Positions 21,805 to 33,529 are shown, numbered from the stretch's first letter. The stretch is DNA of 64,000 nucleotides from Bettongia penicillata ogilbyi (GCA_023548195.1 JAJHZJ010000311.1:9997099-10061098); one strand, 5' to 3'. Translations and numbers: made by a program. Notes: a model not told the origin generated them from the sequence alone.

Positions 21805-24705
21805 AGCAGCAGGACAGAGGTCACTGATGTTGCTTGGTGCACTCATTTTATAATTTCCATTTTTGAGCTAATCATTCTTGCTTAATTCAGTTGTTTCTAT
21901 GCACCTAAAACTTTGCAAATACTTCTAGTACCCCAGGACAAAGCTTTAGTTGCCCTGCCCTAGTTGCAATTCTAATAGATCCTAAAATGATCCAACACAG
22001 CCTCCAATATATATTTTCCATTCAGGAAATTTAAAATATCATTCATCCTAAAGATAACTGCCAACAGCAAGTTTTCAGGCTAGTTAAATTTTACTGTCTC
22101 TGCTTGAATACTAAACATGTTTCTATTAGAGTTTCTGAAGATCAAAGAATGGTTTACTTTTGTCCCAGTATCCCTAACATTTAACATAAATTCTAAATAT
22201 CTTGTAGATAATTAATAAATGCTTGTTGATTGCATGATGTGGAGATTTTATTTTTAAAGTCTTGCCTAGTTAGTATATGTAGCAATTATATTGACCAAAC
22301 ATTCTTTCAAAACAAAAAAAAAGTCTGAGGGGGAGTTTTAATTTGTTGTAATAACAGTATTTTAACTCTAGGATTCATGGACAGATCCCTCCCCTTGGGG
22401 ATCCCCTGGGTTCCTCTGGGATAATGGATGAAGAACTATTTCAAGAACTAAATAAAGAGAGGTTTGGCAGATGCCACATAAACAAACATGGACAAATATT
22501 TGAAGAACAATAAATATCAAGGAGGAAAAAGAGCCATTTATAGTAATACAAGCAGAAATGATGGGACAAATTAAAGTAAAGCAAGAGAAGTGACAAAACT
22601 CAACGAAAGATGGGATCTAATGCGTGAGATTTAGATTTTCTTAGGAAGGCCAGAAATTCTGCTAGTTTCATAGTTTTAAATTATTTTCATCTGTACAGAA
22701 CGGGATACCGTTCAAAGAGGAACAACCAAAGAGTGATATCATTTGAGACTTTCATCAGTACACTGCTCAGAGTTGACTATTGACATCGCTGGATTCTCAA
22801 AACCTACAATAGAAGATAAGCCATTATAAGTCCTGCCAAGCTAGAAAGCCTTTAGATATGGGTCTGGCCATTGAAACCCATTTAAGGTAAATTTGGAAAG
22901 TTTCTTTGCTAAAAAGTGGACCATGAGGACCCAATTATATTAATATTTAACCATTTAAATGGCTTGGCTATAGTATCTAAGTTTCGTAAATATCTACTAC
23001 TGATCATTGTATCAGTAGATAATTCATCTGTTGAAAAATGAAGTTCTAACCAAATGATTTTCTTGTATGTTTCCTGTAATCAGTCTATAATACTGGTTCT
23101 CAGATACTTGCAAAATTATTAGTAATCATCTTTACTCTCTAGACCAAGGACTGTTAACTTTTTAAGATGTCATATTTGGCATCCAAATTCAGGCACCCAC
23201 TGAAATCTATCACATATCCCAGGTGAAGACAAACTTATTTAGACATTGACAAGACTGAATGAATTCAGGGTTGAAATGGAAGATCTCTTGAATTCCTTTC
23301 CTGTTCAACAATACTATAATTTTAACTATGATTATGATACTAACTGGGCCTCTAAGTTGTTTATTTTTGGGTCACCATGTTCCCATATTTAAGGAAAATA
23401 GAAACTACTTGTTTGCTAAAATATTTTATTTTATTTTCAATAATTTAGTCTTTGGGGAATTTATACCTTTCATAAACAAAATTTATAGTAGAAATGTTTA
23501 GAGACACTTAAGTGCAGTGAAGGGAATGACACTTCTATATTATTTACACCACACACACAATATTAAAATACTGGGAACTCAAGGTGAAGGCTAGCTGAAT
23601 TGACATTGAACATAGAAAGGTACATGATTGGAACTTTAATTACTTTGATCCGTCATGCCTTGTAGCTATGTGTCAGCCTAAACCAACCCAACTGACACAG
23701 AACAAAGGCCATGAGAGTTTTAACATCTTAACACCTTTCTAATGGTTGATTAATAGATCTATTGAACTGCATATGTGCTGAGAATATAAAATACAACTAT
23801 ATAAATAGGGGATAAATTTTAATACATAAACTATTATATCACCGATGTTGAACATTGTAATGAAGAATAGACTATCCCCAAAGTTAACATTCTGATAATC
23901 CTAAAGCTAACTCAGTGGAAAGCAATTTCTGTACAAGGACAACTGGTTTATACAATTAAGCCAAGAAAAGTTTTCAGTGAGACTGAATCTAAATGCTAGT
24001 CAATTACAGAACATTTATCTTTTGAAAAGTTGTTTTGTTATCATATGGATTAAATCACAATGAATCTAAGGGATTTTCAGTCACTTTAAAATGCAGTTGA
24101 CCAGTTTTGCTTTTCCCAGTTTCTACAGAGTAAAGATTTGCATTAATTTTTGTGGATTTTTTTTACAAAGAAGAAAGGGGAGGTGGAGGGAGGCTACCTT
24201 CTTTACTAAAGGTTTTATAGGAGTTTACATTACAAATCAATTTCCAACAATGCTTTGAAGTCCTGAAATTTTTGAGATTTGCCACTTTTTTGGTTCCACA
24301 GGAATAGACATGGCTAAAAATCTACTTAACTTATTTTTAGAAGATGTACCTAGAGGCCTGATTCATTCTAGTAAATCCCTAGGTGAAATCCTAGAATTTT
24401 TTTCTAATATGAACTTTCTCAAAGCTATAACATGCCATTGAAGATCTTTTGTTCTTTCTATCATCATTAATTGTATGGGTAAAACTCCAGAAAAATGAAC
24501 ATAATGGTTGAAGTTAGAAATTTTCCCTACCAGTTTTGTATTTATAAAATTTAGCATCTTACTTATAAACATATATTTCTCTCTTTTTAAAATGTAAATA
24601 CAAAAATATCCTCCTCTGAGACTCTGCTGACATAATTCCATAAGATGGACTTTATGTAGCATTAATATTATATACAAATTCTGAAATATTACCATATTTG
24701 GATAT
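21805..24705. other. Mostly unassigned AT-rich sequence
   Basis: About 2.9 kb with little that can be named. 22135-22235 may be an L2 3' end ('tttgtcccagtatccctaac', 'attaataaatgcttgttgat'). 23146-23180 recalls the old repeat near 7745. A 118-codon minus-strand frame at 24363-24719 has no recognisable domain and ends in a SINE. Confidence 0.5.
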
Positions 24706-24711
24706 TGTGAT

Positions 24712-24953
24712 TGAGTCATTTTTCAGTCATGTCCAAGTCTTTGTCAGGTCCATTTGGAGTTTTATTAGCAAAAAATATTGGAATAGTTTGTCATTGCCTT
24801 CTCCAGTTCATGAGGAAACTGAAGCAAACAGGGTTAAGTGATTTTTCCAGAGTCACATAACTAGTTAAGTGTCTGAAGTCAGATTTGAACTCAGGAAAAT
24901 AAGTCTCCTGACTCCAAACCTGGCATTCTATCTACTGTGCTACCTATCTGTCC
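24712..24953 (-). mobile_element. SINE family I, near full length, reverse orientation
   Basis: 'tcagtcatgtccaagtcttt', 'catttggagttttattagca', 'gccttctccagttcatgagg', 'gcaaacagggttaagtgatt', 'cagatttgaactcaggaaaa' and 'ctatctactgtgctacctat' are the family blocks in reverse order. Confidence 0.92.
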
Positions 24954-25039
24954 CTGTTTGGATGTGACCCACAAACAATCACTTAGCTTATATTTTAAAA
25001 TAATTTACTGGGAAAGAATAATAAAGGAAAATCTTTCAT

Positions 25040-25215
25040 GTTCATGGATTTGCAGTATGATTAGAGATTCTCTAGTTTAGCACTCTCATTTTTTCAAAGA
25101 GGCAATTGAGCCCTGAACAGACTTGCTGAAGGTCATATAAGTAGTTGGTGGCAGAACCAAGATTCCAGACTTATATTCTCTAACACCAAATCCAACATGA
25201 TTGCCGCTCCATCAT
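25040..25215 (-). mobile_element. MIR/L3-type repeat fragment
   Basis: 'gattagagattctctagttt', 'agcactctcattttttcaaa', 'gaggcaattgagccctgaac', 'gaaggtcatataagtagttg' and 'ggcagaaccaagattccaga' preserve the family order. Confidence 0.65.
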
Positions 25216-25317
25216 TCCATCTCCTTCTAGACTTTAAGGAAACTGACTTTACAGTAAATTCCACCTCTGATATTCTGCTGTTTCCCTTTTCCTATTGAGA
25301 TCTTCAAAGATGTTGGA

Positions 25318-25428
25318 ATATATACACACACAAGTATATAGATAGATATAGAGATCTATGTGTATACATGTATGTATATATGCATGTGTGTATATATACA
25401 TATATGTATATGTGAGTATGTATAATAT
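25318..25428 (+). repeat. TA/TG/CA compound microsatellite
   Basis: Alternating 'tatacacacacaagtatata', 'gatagatatagagatctatg' and 'tgtgtatatatacatatatg' over about 110 bp. Confidence 0.9.
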
Positions 25429-25466
25429 CTACTTTAGAGGGTTAAGATGCTCACTGCTACGTTCTA

Positions 25467-25480
25467 CCACTAGGTGTCAG
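25467..25480 (+). promoter_or_regulatory. CTCF-like motif
   Basis: 'ccactaggtgtcag' differs at one core position from the CTCF consensus CCAC(C/T)AG(G/A)(G/T)GGCAG. It stands in non-repetitive-looking sequence between a microsatellite and SINE remnants. A single motif match is weak evidence for binding. Confidence 0.35.
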
Positions 25481-25611
25481 GGAATCAGGGATTAACCGGT
25501 TGGAAATAATTCAATGCCTGAGGTCCTGCTTTGCTGTAATTTACAGACAATTGGTAAAAAAGAAGGAAGCTCAGAATATCAGTGATGTCTACTACTAAAA
25601 ATATCTGTGAA

Positions 25612-26010
25612 GTAGTAATAACTCACATTTATAAAATAATTATGATTATAAGTCACCTTATTCACAAGTATCCAATGTCATGTTGTATATTATGTGTTCA
25701 TATGTATATGTGTGCATGCATAGGCACATACATGTCCACCCACACACATTATCCCCATTTGGCAGATGAGAAAACTGAGGTTTAGAGAATGTGAGTGCCT
25801 TGTCCAGGATCACACAACTAGTTCATACATCAGGAAGGACTTGGACACAATTACATCAAAACAATGTCAAAGGATTGAGTAGTATAGCTAGGGATATGGG
25901 GTAATAATATTATTATTCCTATTTGATAGATGAGGAAATTGAGGCTGAGGGATGTTTGAAGGCTTGGTCAGTCACACATTAATCAATACATGCCCAGGGT
26001 TTGAACGCTG
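25612..26010 (-). mobile_element. MIR-like SINE fragments, two tandem copies
   Basis: 25612-25850 begins 'taataactcacatttataaa', carries a CA/TG insert, then 'ccccatttggcagatgagaa' and 'ggatcacacaactagttcat'. 25905-26010 repeats the second part ('atttgatagatgaggaaatt', 'ggtcagtcacacattaatca'). Both second parts are followed by 'attacatcaaaacaa', indicating a local duplication with a period of about 160 bp. Confidence 0.6.
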
Positions 26011-26039
26011 TATTACATCAAAACAAGGTTAAAAGGTTG

Positions 26040-27190
26040 ACTGGTAAAGTCAAGAAAGTGGATTCCACATGATGGAAGAACATACAGAAGGTAAGGTCCA
26101 ATTCAAAGACAATTTACAAAATCAGCATAGTATGCTAAATAGGAAGTAGGCAAGAGATCATAAGAGGACATTTGCCTCTGCATATTTTCCCTTTAAGTGC
26201 AAGTCAGAGCAAGCCAGCTTGCCAAAGAGTAGGACCTAGGCATTCAGCTATAACTGATCCAATACTCTGGAGATGGAATCCAAGGCAAACAACTGTTCAT
26301 CATGTTGCATTGTTGACCATAACTTGCTTTCATACATAGACTGTGTCTTCATAGGCCCACCAATCTGACTACTTTCAATGAAATCACCAGTAAATTAAAC
26401 AATTATCTATTATCACTGTATTGACCCACCCAGCCTTTTATTTTGCTAATTTCAGAGACAGAGATTTAAGAAGCAATTGTTAGGAGAGTAAAGTTATGTG
26501 AAAAAAATCTTAGACTAACTTTTTGGAAAAAGCAGTTTTCATCCTCTTTGAGGAAAGGGAATCTAATACTATTCCTAATACTGTATGCTCTTTCCTCATT
26601 AAGGACTTCCACTTCATTGGGCAGATAGACATTTTCACCTGAGGATCTTGGAACATAATTTACATGTCTAAAATTCTTTCTGCCTGAAGAAATAGTAATT
26701 TGCAAATTTAATAATAATAGATGTAAAGTAATTGAGGAAAAAAAGGAAGAATATCGAGAAGGCGATTACAAAGGCAATTAAAGTAGAAAAGAGGACCTAC
26801 AATAATGATCCAAAATGTCATTGGGAAAAACAGTCAGAATATGAGGAAAAATCCAACTTTTAGAAATGTGAAGACTGCTCATTTGATGCCTCAAAACCCG
26901 TAACCTTTAGTTCCCATTTTTAAAGGACAATTCTGGTGGCATCTAATGGAAAGCATTCTTTCCTGAATTATCTTTGCTGTTGTTTTTGTTACCATTTTTT
27001 TCCACTTACAAATGTCAAGGAATTAAAAGACAAAAATTAACCATGTAGTGACAGTGACCTGAGAATGATCAACTCATTTTGTGTTCATTGTTTTAATTAA
27101 GAAAGAGATGGAGAGAATTTTATCTTAAACTCTACATGGTAGAAAGATCATAGATCATTCCTGTCAATCAAAGCATGACTATTCAATTCA
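26040..27190. other. Unassigned sequence
   Basis: About 1.1 kb with no recognisable repeat or gene. A 79-codon minus-strand frame (26466-26705) has no known motif. Confidence 0.5.
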
Positions 27191-27194
27191 ACTC

Positions 27195-27330
27195 AATTAG
27201 CAGTTAGAAAATCTATTCTATATGCTGGCACTTTCCTAGGCCCTTTGGATACAAAAAAATAAAATAAAATAGTGCCTGACCCCTAAGAGCTGACATTCTC
27301 TTAGGAGGGCAAATATATAGAAAGAAGTAG
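27195..27330 (-). mobile_element. L2 LINE 3' end, reverse orientation
   Basis: 'ctatatgctggcactttcct', 'aggccctttggatacaaaaa', then 'cctgacccctaagagctgac' and 'attctcttaggagggcaaat': complement of the L2 terminal block. Interrupted by the MIR-like element that follows. Confidence 0.75.
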
Positions 27331-27337
27331 GTGCCAG

Positions 27338-27535
27338 AATAATATAAAGTACACAGGTGCTAGAATCAGAGGACATGGATTCAGATGTCAGCTTCAGTAA
27401 TATCTGGGTGACCTTGCACAAGTCATTTCCATTCCCCAGGTTTTAGTATTTTCAATTGCAAAATGATAAGGGCAGATGAGATGACCTCTGAGATCCCTTC
27501 CAGAACTAGAAGTTGCATCCTAGGTGATTCTGATT
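27338..27535 (+). mobile_element. MIR/tRNA-derived SINE
   Basis: 'acaggtgctagaatcagagg', 'acatggattcagatgtcagc', 'gggtgaccttgcacaagtca', 'ccccaggttttagtattttc' and 'gatgagatgacctctgagat' give head, core and 3' part in order. Confidence 0.75.
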
Positions 27536-27544
27536 GTAAATGTG

Positions 27545-27915
27545 TGGTTTAAAAATGGAATGATTAGGTGGATAGTTCCAGAGGGGAGAAGTAACAACAC
27601 AGGGGAGGATCAGGAAAGGCCTACGGTTAGATGTAACCCTTGAGCCAAGAGTTCATAGGATAGTCAAGGGTCAAGGATGGATTCAAATGAACCAGGTTAG
27701 AGGGAGGTTTGAGGACTCTCAACAGATAGAGGGAAGGTGATTACAAAATTATTCACTTTTAAAATTCAATTCAGCATTGGTTTATTAGTGAAAGTATGGA
27801 GGAATCTAACCTAGGACTTGAGGGTGAGACAAAGATTTTATAGACAACAACTCCTGCCCTGTTGAAGCTATTTGTACTTTAATAGGAGAATATAACACAT
27901 ACACAAATACCTATT
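27545..27915 (-). mobile_element. L2 LINE fragments, reverse orientation
   Basis: 27545-27680 resembles an internal L2 segment ('ggatcaggaaaggcctacgg', 'cttgagccaagagttcatag'). 27770-27910 looks like a second 3' end ('agcattggtttattagtgaa', 'aactcctgccctgttgaagc', 'tactttaataggagaata'). They may belong to two insertions. Confidence 0.5.
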
Positions 27916-28017
27916 ATACAAGATAATACATTTAGTATTAGTGCATAAATGAGTTAGAAGTATGTTCTGCTTGAAGGCAAAGTGGGAAACGAATGAGTTT
28001 ATATAGAGCCTATAATG

Positions 28018-28400
28018 CCCAGGCACTGTGGTAAGTATCCACAATTTACAACTGAAAAAACTGAAGCAAAAAGAGATTGAGTGACTTGCCTAGGGTCACA
28101 CAACTATTAAGTCATGTCTAAGGTCAAATTTGGAGTTCAATAAATATTTGTATAGTGCCTAGTTCATGCTAAGCACTATGTTGAGGACTTTTTACAAATA
28201 TTATCTCATTTCATCCTCATACTAACCCTTTAAGGTAGGTGCTCTTATTATCCTCATTTGACAGTTGAGGAAACTGAGGCAAACAAAGATCAAGTGACTT
28301 GCCCAGGATCATACAGCTAGTAAATGTCTGAGGACACATTTGAACTCAAGTCTATCCTGACTCCAGAGCCAGCACTCCATCTACCTTACTACTTAACTGT
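28018..28400 (-). mobile_element. Two MIR-like/THER-type SINEs, reverse orientation
   Basis: 28018-28135 is a fragment ('gacttgcctagggtcacaca'). 28140-28400 is nearly complete: 'tagtgcctagttcatgctaa', 'tattatctcatttcatcctc', 'ggtaggtgctcttattatcc', 'gaaactgaggcaaacaaaga', 'cttgcccaggatcatacagc', 'actcaagtctatcctgactc' and 'gccagcactccatctacctt'. Confidence 0.8.
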
Positions 28401-28609
28401 GGTACTAAATAGAGGGACAAAAGAAGGCTTCTAGGAAGATGAACTTACGCTGGAATTGACCTATCTATGGGCAGAACAAAAGGGACACTTGCCAGCTTGA
28501 GGTAACAGTGTGAGCAGAGGTTGAGCAGTAAGAAAGCACAGGGTGTGTTCTTAAGAATAACACATAGTATGCTTTGCCTAGGATTTAAGAGTCTATGGGA
28601 GAGTTGGTG

Positions 28610-28870
28610 CAGGATAGGAATTAGATTGATTCCACTTGGCTCAGAAGCCAGAACTAGGGGTAGTGAATGCCAGTTATGAAGAGGTGAGTTTAAGTTTGGT
28701 GTCAAGAAAAACTTCACAGGAATTAGATTTCTCCCAAAGTAGGATGGCTTTCTGCATCTCTTATCATGAAGAGACAAGAGTGACTGACCATTATAAGAGG
28801 TGATTCTTAAGGCACAAACTGGACTAAATGACCTCCAAGATGCCTTCTAATACTGAGATTTATAATTAAG
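28610..28870 (+). mobile_element. L3/CR1 LINE 3' end
   Basis: Sense-strand counterpart of 3235-3915: 'agaactaggggtagtgaatg', 'taagtttggtgtcaagaaaa', 'acttcacaggaattagattt', 'aaagtaggatggctttctgc', 'actggactaaatgacctcca' and a terminal 'atactgagatttataatt'. Confidence 0.7.
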
Positions 28871-28939
28871 AAAAGTCTCAAAAAGGAGACTGCTTCTAGA
28901 TTGGGGGAGGGCGGGGTCTAGCATGCTAGGCAATGTATC

Positions 28940-29400
28940 TTTACTAGGTAATAAAAAAGAAGATTTCTGAGCAGGAATGATATGAATACATAGGCAAGAT
29001 TATTCTAACAGTACTCTGAAGGATTGATTACAATGGAAGAGAGTATGGAGGTCAGAAAAACCTGTTAGTAAACTGTATCAATAGTCCAAGAGAGAGGAGT
29101 TAGATACTGCATAGAGTGGGGACTGATGTGAGAGGGGATTTTGGAGGTAGTATCAATTGGGCTTGACAGCTAAATAAGGAAGAGGAAGAAGAGGGAAGAG
29201 TTAGAGATCAGGACTTGGACTTGGCACTTTGGATATTCTCCTTACAGGAAGAATGAAATCGGAACAAGGAGAAGGCTTTCTGGGAAAGATGATCATTTCA
29301 GTTTTGACCATGCTGCTTTGAAGATGCCAGCTGGACAGCTAAGTGAAGATGTCCTGAATTCAGTCAGAGATGCAAATATGAAACATTGAAGAGACTCGAT
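28940..29400 (-). mobile_element. L2 LINE internal fragment, reverse orientation
   Basis: 'ctgtatcaatagtccaagag', 'aggggattttggaggtagta', 'tttcagttttgaccatgctg', 'gatgccagctggacagctaa' and 'gtgaagatgtcctgaattca' occur in the order seen when the L2 ORF2 region is read on the complement. No frame is open. Confidence 0.7.
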
Positions 29401-29689
29401 ATGTGAATGTCAACTAAGAGTGAGGAAGACAGAAGTCTTCTGAATGGAACACTTTCGTCAGCGTGCCGAAATAGAGTTAAGCACAGCGCTACATGAGAAA
29501 AGACTTCAGTAACTATGTCATTTTCAGTGGATATTATAAGTAATTTCTTAATTCTGGACACATTGGATTATCTGCACTTTAATCATCATTGATATTAAAT
29601 TATATCTGAAAATTCTATGCATTTGTAGTCTAGGTTTTCTGCCTACTCTTTCCCAAATAAATACTTTCTTTATCTACTCGACTGAGAAG

Positions 29690-29820
29690 GCATAATGCAA
29701 TGAACCTGGACTTGGATCTGCAGACTTGAATTTTGGTCCTGTTCCTTCCAATAGCTTGTGACATTGGGCAAGATACTCAACTTCTATGAGTCTTCAATTT
29801 CTTCATCTATTAAATGAAGG
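29690..29820 (+). mobile_element. MIR/SINE fragment
   Basis: 'cttggatctgcagacttgaa', 'gcttgtgacattgggcaaga', 'tactcaacttctatgagtct' and 'tcaatttcttcatctattaa' follow a SINE core order. Confidence 0.65.
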
Positions 29821-29985
29821 GCTCTTAATCTGGGATCCATGAACTTTTTTTTCATTTTGGTAACTATATTTCAATATAATTGATTTCCTTTGTATCTATA
29901 TTTTATTTTATGCAATTAAAAAATAGTACAATGAGAAATGGTTCAAACTGCCAAAAAAGTTGCATGAAAGAAAAAAAGTTTAAGA
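29815..29985 (+). mobile_element. Old dispersed repeat (same as 7745-8600)
   Basis: 'aatctgggatccatgaactt', 'ggtaactatatttcaatata', 'attttattttatgcaattaa' and 'caaactgccaaaaaagttgc'. A reverse copy lies at 31040-31185. Family name not known to me. Confidence 0.55.
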
Positions 29986-30049
29986 AAATGTAGGTTAGAT
30001 GAACTCTAAGATGCCTTCAAACTCATTTTTTAAAAATTATTTTATTTTT

Positions 30050-30335
30050 CATTCATGGAATTAAGAAATAAGCATTTATATAGCTCTTACTATGTGCTAT
30101 GCATGTTTGCAAATAATCTTATTTGGTCAAAGGGAACACAAGATCATAGTATCATAGATTTAGAGTCAAAAGGGACCTTACAAGTCACCAGATCCAACTG
30201 CCTCATTTTAAAAATGAGAAAATGAAGAGAAGTTAAATGATTTGCTCAGTCACACAGCTTAACTAGAAGATTAAATGAGTCAAATTTGAACTCAGCTCCT
30301 CCTGACTCCAAGTGCAGTAACCATATCCATTGTGC
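30050..30335 (-). mobile_element. MIR-like and MIR/L3-type fragments
   Basis: 30060-30125 is a MIR-like piece ('gcatttatatagctcttact'). 30140-30335 is the 'ggacctta' family: 'atcatagatttagagtcaaa', 'agggaccttacaagtcacca', 'gctcagtcacacagcttaac' and 'gaactcagctcctcctgact'. Confidence 0.7.
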
Positions 30336-31035
30336 CAAAAAATGACAATCATAATGCCAATGTCCTTTTAAATCGTGAATCTATCAGGAGAAAAAAATAT
30401 TGAGCGTGCGTATATTTTTACTTCATGGGTTAAGGAATAAATTACCCAGTTTTAGGTTGCATTTATTCCCTAATGCAAACTTTCTCTGATTTCTATTTGC
30501 TCTTTGGATAAGTGGGTTTCTTAACTAGTTGTCATGTGTGTTCATTGTGGATTTGAAATTTGGTAGAAAAGGGGTTGAGCATTGTATGTAAAACCTGGAA
30601 TCCTGCTTCCCTCATTAATGAACAGCAATCAGAAGTACATTTGAACTTGAATATCATGTGTCTTAGATTAATGATATTTAAATGAACAGAAAGATTTAAT
30701 TCTAGCTCTGTAACACTTTTCTTTCTGAGGAGAGTAGACTGGTAGCCTCTAGCCCCAATTTACTCCTTTCCTTGCTAGTGGGAATTAAAGTCTCCCTTGA
30801 AGAAAGATGGAGGGAAAAGAGGCTAAAATTGCTTCTTCTGCCTCCCTTTAAGCCATAAAAAGACACTTCCCTGATGTAAGTGGGAGGGGGGGGGGTAGCT
30901 AACACTACACAAAATAACTAAACATACAACATAGAAAATGCATATTTGATGTTTTCCAAGTCAATATGTGCCCTGCAGAGTCCCATTTCTCTTTGAGTTT
31001 GATATCAATCCTCTAGACCAAAAGGTTTTAACCAT
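30336..31035. other. Unassigned sequence
   Basis: No repeat or gene recognised. A run of nine G near 30884-30895 and a 67-codon minus-strand frame lack support as genes. Confidence 0.5.
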
Positions 31036-31039
31036 TTTT

Positions 31040-31185
31040 TTTCTGTCATATTTCTCCCTGATAAAGCCTATGAAACTCTTCTTGGAATCACATATTTAAA
31101 TGTATAAAATAAAATCAGTAAACTTAAAAAGGAAAACAATTGCACTGAAGGTCAGCTACCAAAATATTTTGGTTCATTTATTTAG
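31040..31185 (-). mobile_element. Old dispersed repeat, reverse orientation
   Basis: 'ttctgtcatatttctccctg', 'ataaagcctatgaaactctt', 'aatgtataaaataaaatcag' and 'ctaccaaaatattttggttc' are the complement of the repeat at 7745 and 29815. Confidence 0.55.
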
Positions 31186-31384
31186 ATTCATGTCCCACTT
31201 TTGACAGAGAGTGGCTATGTGGTTCTGAGCGAGTGACAACTTCTCAGAATACCAGAGGATTCAGGACAGGCACTGATCCATACTGGTTGAAGGAGCACCT
31301 CATTGGAAATTTTTGTTAAATCATTTCTCCTATCAAAATAAGAAGAAAAAAAAGGAAAAAAAGTTCATATGTGTATATGTTGTT

Positions 31385-31512
31385 TAACTCAATAGAATAT
31401 GTGCTACCTGAAGGCAAGAACTATCTCATTTTTTTTATTTGTAACCCTAGTACTAAGCACAACATCTGTTACATAACAGATGCTTAATAAATACTTTTTG
31501 ATTAATTTTTTC
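31385..31512 (+). mobile_element. L2 LINE 3' end
   Basis: 'atgtgctacctgaaggcaag', 'aactatctcatttttttta', 'ctagtactaagcacaacatc' and 'cagatgcttaataaatactt'. Well-preserved terminal 125 bp. Confidence 0.8.
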
Positions 31513-31544
31513 AGTTTCCATAGATATCTCTTTTTGTTTATTTC

Positions 31545-32000
31545 CAAAGCTTGGGCATACGGAGTGTTCAGGGAAGACTAGCACTTCTGTTGTGAGGGCT
31601 TGCTAAGCCCTTTTCAGAGTTGCTCCTCCACCTTTGGTGTCCACCAGTCACCCAACTCTCGCTTGTGGCTCTGAGAAGCTGTAGCACACAGAGTGGCCAT
31701 ACCCCATTAAAATTTTCTCTACAGAGAGGCTAAATCAGGTTGGGTGGATAAAAACAATTTGTTCTAAAAGCCATGAAGGCAGCTGAAGCAGGGACTGTCA
31801 GACAGCAAAAATGCCAAGGTCACCCATTGCATCCTGGGCCATTCAAGTCATCATGAATTTTGTCTTGCCACTGGATTTTGATGGTTCAGGATGACAGAAT
31901 AAGCCTGATGACTTTGTGTAACTCCAACTCACTTAAATCCAATTCATAGCAAACTCAAGACATCATCCTTGTGATGCCATTGGTCTTCTTTGAAATGATT
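31545..32000 (+). mobile_element. RTE-type LINE 3' fragment, forward orientation
   Basis: Its left end ('gggaagactagcacttctgt', 'tgtgagggcttgctaagccc') is the complement of 63895-63945 and its right end ('gacatcatccttgtgatgcc', 'attggtcttctttgaaatga') carries the shared RTE-type tail. Intervening 'gccatgaaggcagctgaagc' also matches the complement of the 63.6-kb copy. About 450 bp, no open frame. Confidence 0.65.
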
Positions 32001-32489
32001 CCCAAATTAAACATAACATATTGAGGGGTAGGGGGGAACCTAGGTCAGTAGGGATTAATATTTACTTTTATTCTAAAAAAGAGTGTCAAGGTGACAAAGC
32101 ATATTCTGAACCTATTTGGAATAGAAATACACACATAAACTTTGAATTCTAGACTATCAGATAGCTGTAGGTCCTTGCAAGCAATTAGTAGCTGACACAG
32201 TAATCCCCATAAATTGAGAGTTTTATTCACAGAGAGAGATTATATTAGAAGGTTAAAACTTGAATGGAAGCACTGCATATGATTAATGTAGGAAGAACCA
32301 AAAAAAGACATTATAAGACATCAATAACAATGACCTACTTAAAAAAAAGATAGATCCACAAAAGAATTATCAAAAAATGATAAAAATCAAATCATGGTTA
32401 TAATGAAAGCCAGGAATAGTTTTTTCAAGTGAAAATGAGTAGAGGTGAGTTAATGTTTAAGAAGGAGGTAGTTAAAATTAATTCGTTTG

Positions 32490-32640
32490 TTCATTCATTC
32501 ATTTGACAAGCATTTATTAAATATCTGCAATGGGTCTGGCACAGTTCTTGGTGTTAGGAAAGCACAGAAAAAAATTTATAAATCCTCAAGTAGCTTATAT
32601 TGTACTGAGATAAACAATATGTACACAAATGTCCAAGTGG
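32490..32640 (-). mobile_element. L2 LINE 3' end, reverse orientation
   Basis: 'gacaagcatttattaaatat', 'aatgggtctggcacagttct', 'tggtgttaggaaagcacaga' and 'cctcaagtagcttatattgt': complement of the L2 end. Confidence 0.75.
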
Positions 32641-32859
32641 ACCTGTGATCCCATCTATGAGCATACTAGTCCCTTCCAATGATGCAGTGATGATTGCAAT
32701 CTCTCAGTACATAGGGGATGATGGTCCCCTATGAATTTGGGCATTTTGAATTTCAGATACCTATATAATATCCAAAGGACAGCTGTTGATCTAATTTACT
32801 CAGGATAGCCTGGGGAATAATTTACATAGCATTAATGTTGAAACAGATAAGATCATAAA

Positions 32860-32942
32860 GAGAGGATGAAAAGAGGATAGGGAGAAGAGAGGAGAAAAGA
32901 AAAAGGAGGAGAGGAAAGGGGAAGGGACGAAAGGGAAAAAAG
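32860..32942 (+). repeat. Polypurine tract (A/G-rich)
   Basis: 'gagaggatgaaaagaggata' through 'agaggaaaggggaagggacg' is almost purely A and G for about 80 bp. Confidence 0.85.
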
Positions 32943-33039
32943 TCCTGGACAGAATCTGGGGCTTGTGTCCATAATTCAGGGCTGTGATTTGTATGCTGAT
33001 GAAATAAAAGAGACAAAAAAAACCTGTAGATTCAGCCTA

Positions 33040-33305
33040 GTAGAACGTTAACCAAGAGACAGCAGCATCTCAAAAACCCAAGGGTGGAGAGAGCATTCAG
33101 TAAATCAGGAATGGTCGATGGCTTTTAAATGCTTTTGAAAGATCAACAAGGATGAGGACTGAAAAAAATGTCATTAGTTCTAGCAATTAAATGATCTGGC
33201 AACCTCTAAAAATCTAGTTTAAACTCAATGATAATAGAATCCAGAACACAGGAGTTTGACAAATAAAGAAGGAGGAAGTAGAGGTAAAATTTGTAGACAA
33301 CTACT
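33040..33305 (-). mobile_element. L2 LINE internal fragment, reverse orientation
   Basis: 'agcattcagtaaatcaggaa', 'tttgaaagatcaacaaggat' and 'gaggactgaaaaaaatgtca' match an internal L2 stretch on the complement; the right part is weak. Confidence 0.5.
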
Positions 33306-33380
33306 TTGTTGTTTCGTTTTGTCCAATTCTTCCTGACTCCATTTGAGATTTTCTCGGCAAAGATACTGGAGTAATGTGCT
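33306..33380 (-). mobile_element. SINE family I, 3' fragment
   Basis: 'tgtccaattcttcctgactc', 'catttgagattttctcggca' and 'aagatactggagtaatg' are the 3' part of the family in reverse. Confidence 0.75.
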
Positions 33381-33529
33381 ACCTGGTTGCCCTTAAAGAG
33401 TCAAAAGATAAAGACAGATTTGAAATCTGAGTGGAGTGAGGAGAGGGTTTACAGGCAAATTGCCTGCAGGTTCAGGAAGGCATGATGGGATTAAAGACAA
33501 AAGTAGTGGAAATATTTACCTAGTTCTAG

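Noticed and set aside
24363..24719. 118-codon minus-strand frame
   Set aside because: No recognisable domain, AT-rich codon content, and its N-terminal end lies in a SINE.
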